From NCBI RefSeq assembly GCF_023343835.1, contig NC_064439.1:20531433-20595432 (forward strand): DNA of 64,000 bases, given 5' to 3'. Shown here piece by piece: positions 63,266-64,000 of this stretch. The notes beneath the pieces are model-generated. The model did no database searches, was not told where the DNA came from, and was given only the letters and a program-made list of their open reading frames with translations. The stretch is from Lagopus muta (Eukaryota > Chordata > Aves > Galliformes > Phasianidae). Each line of letters begins with the position of its first letter. Position 1 is the first letter of the stretch. Made by a program: the position numbers and the translations under genes.

Positions 63266-64000
63266 ATGGACATTTTACATTATTTTTTAATCACACTTTT
63301 GAGACACAGGCTTTTCAGAGCATGACGATGCTTTACATTTGTTCTACTCATCATCTTATAGCAAGTGGACAAATACCAACTAAAAAATACAGTGGAAAGC
63401 ATATGAACCAACAAAACACTTGCACTTACCTAGCACTAAGACAAACAAAGAAATAGATCCAACAGTCCCACAGCTTTATACATAACTACACCTGACATAG
63501 GCTTGTTCATATACATCATTCACATCATTTTTAATAAAATTTAAAACATGTATTTTCCAAGGCACTTAGGCTTTTTAGACAACAATAGTCATGGGAAGAA
63601 ATGTCCAATTATGAGAATGCACTCTGTAACATGTATAATAATATCCATTACAGGATTTGTAGGACTATCCCTAGAAGTTTTTCCACTCGGGCAAAACCAA
63701 TGGTATGCTGCTGCACACAGGAGACAGCAAAGTGATTAAACTTCAGGACAAAATCTGTAGGAAACCACATATCAGTAGCTCCTGAGCTCAGGAAAACTGG
63801 AAAACTAAGACAAGATCTTAATCTTTCATCTTTACACCTATACATTATAAGAGAAAACTATGCATATCCTCAAATTTTTGATGCATTGGTCACATTTTTC
63901 CCAGCACGTTATCTCTCTGAGCTACACTTTTAGCAGACTGTATCTAAACAGGTTAATTAGCTACTAACATCCTAAAACTGATAACAAAAAATACACATAC

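Larger units (their letters stand above)
51798..64000. other. CR1-rich region beyond OLAH; no coding exon found
   Basis: The OLAH 5' non-coding exon and promoter must lie at higher coordinates than 51797, but no CpG island marks them. Exons of MEIG1 or DCLRE1C, the next genes in the vertebrate order, were looked for and not seen. The DNA is AT-rich with an ancient CR1/L3-like copy at 52190-52720 and CR1 pieces at 54672-54842, 57395-57470, 59176-59702, 61583-62400 and 62751-63265. Open frames such as 59922-60245 (107 codons) are unrecognised. Confidence 0.6.

Noticed and set aside
51798-64000. Expected neighbours MEIG1 and DCLRE1C
   Set aside because: Vertebrate gene order predicts them beyond OLAH, but no segment resembling their exons could be found by reading either strand. 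They probably lie outside the window.

Overview
The window looks like a piece of an avian, probably galliform, chromosome. Genes are split by GT-AG introns, two CpG islands mark gene starts, and the interspersed repeats are mostly CR1 LINEs, the dominant bird retrotransposon. One fossil retroviral LTR is also present. No prokaryotic features (operons, CRISPR arrays, insertion sequences) are visible.

Four protein-coding genes can be read exon by exon, alternating in strand. (1) NMT2, plus strand, 9950-36423: 12 coding exons giving a 498-residue N-myristoyltransferase 2. (2) RPP38, minus strand, coding 42804-40899: RNase P/MRP protein p38, with one large coding exon and probably a two-codon start exon upstream. 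(3) ACBD7, plus strand, 43678-46158: four coding exons giving an 88-residue acyl-CoA-binding protein. (4) OLAH, minus strand, coding 51795-46757: six coding exons giving a 246-residue thioesterase II. The order NMT2-RPP38-ACBD7-OLAH matches human 10p13, so this is a conserved vertebrate block.

Layout: 1-9400 is intergenic, with one CR1 fragment. A CpG island at about 9400-10920 covers the NMT2 start. NMT2 introns hold several CR1 pieces, one antisense solo LTR, simple repeats and a perfect 11-bp hairpin. From 37.1 to 40.7 kb is intergenic, with one exon-like open frame I cannot assign. RPP38 and ACBD7 start head to head from a second CpG island (about 42.6-44.3 kb), which contains a GC-rich CR1 fragment. 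ACBD7 and OLAH end tail to tail, with poly(A) signals about 200 bp apart. From 51.8 kb to the end I found no coding exon; this part is AT-rich and rich in CR1, including one very old CR1/L3-like copy.

Three of the four genes concern fatty acyl groups: NMT2 transfers myristate to proteins, ACBD7 binds acyl-CoA and OLAH releases medium-chain fatty acids from fatty acid synthase. This proximity is conserved in vertebrates and is not evidence of an operon-like system. I found no convincing new biological system. The points most worth checking are the Asp-to-Glu change at the expected OLAH catalytic acid, the CR1 fragment inside the RPP38/ACBD7 promoter island, the tiny RPP38 start exon and the unassigned terminal-exon-like frame at 40.3-40.5 kb.
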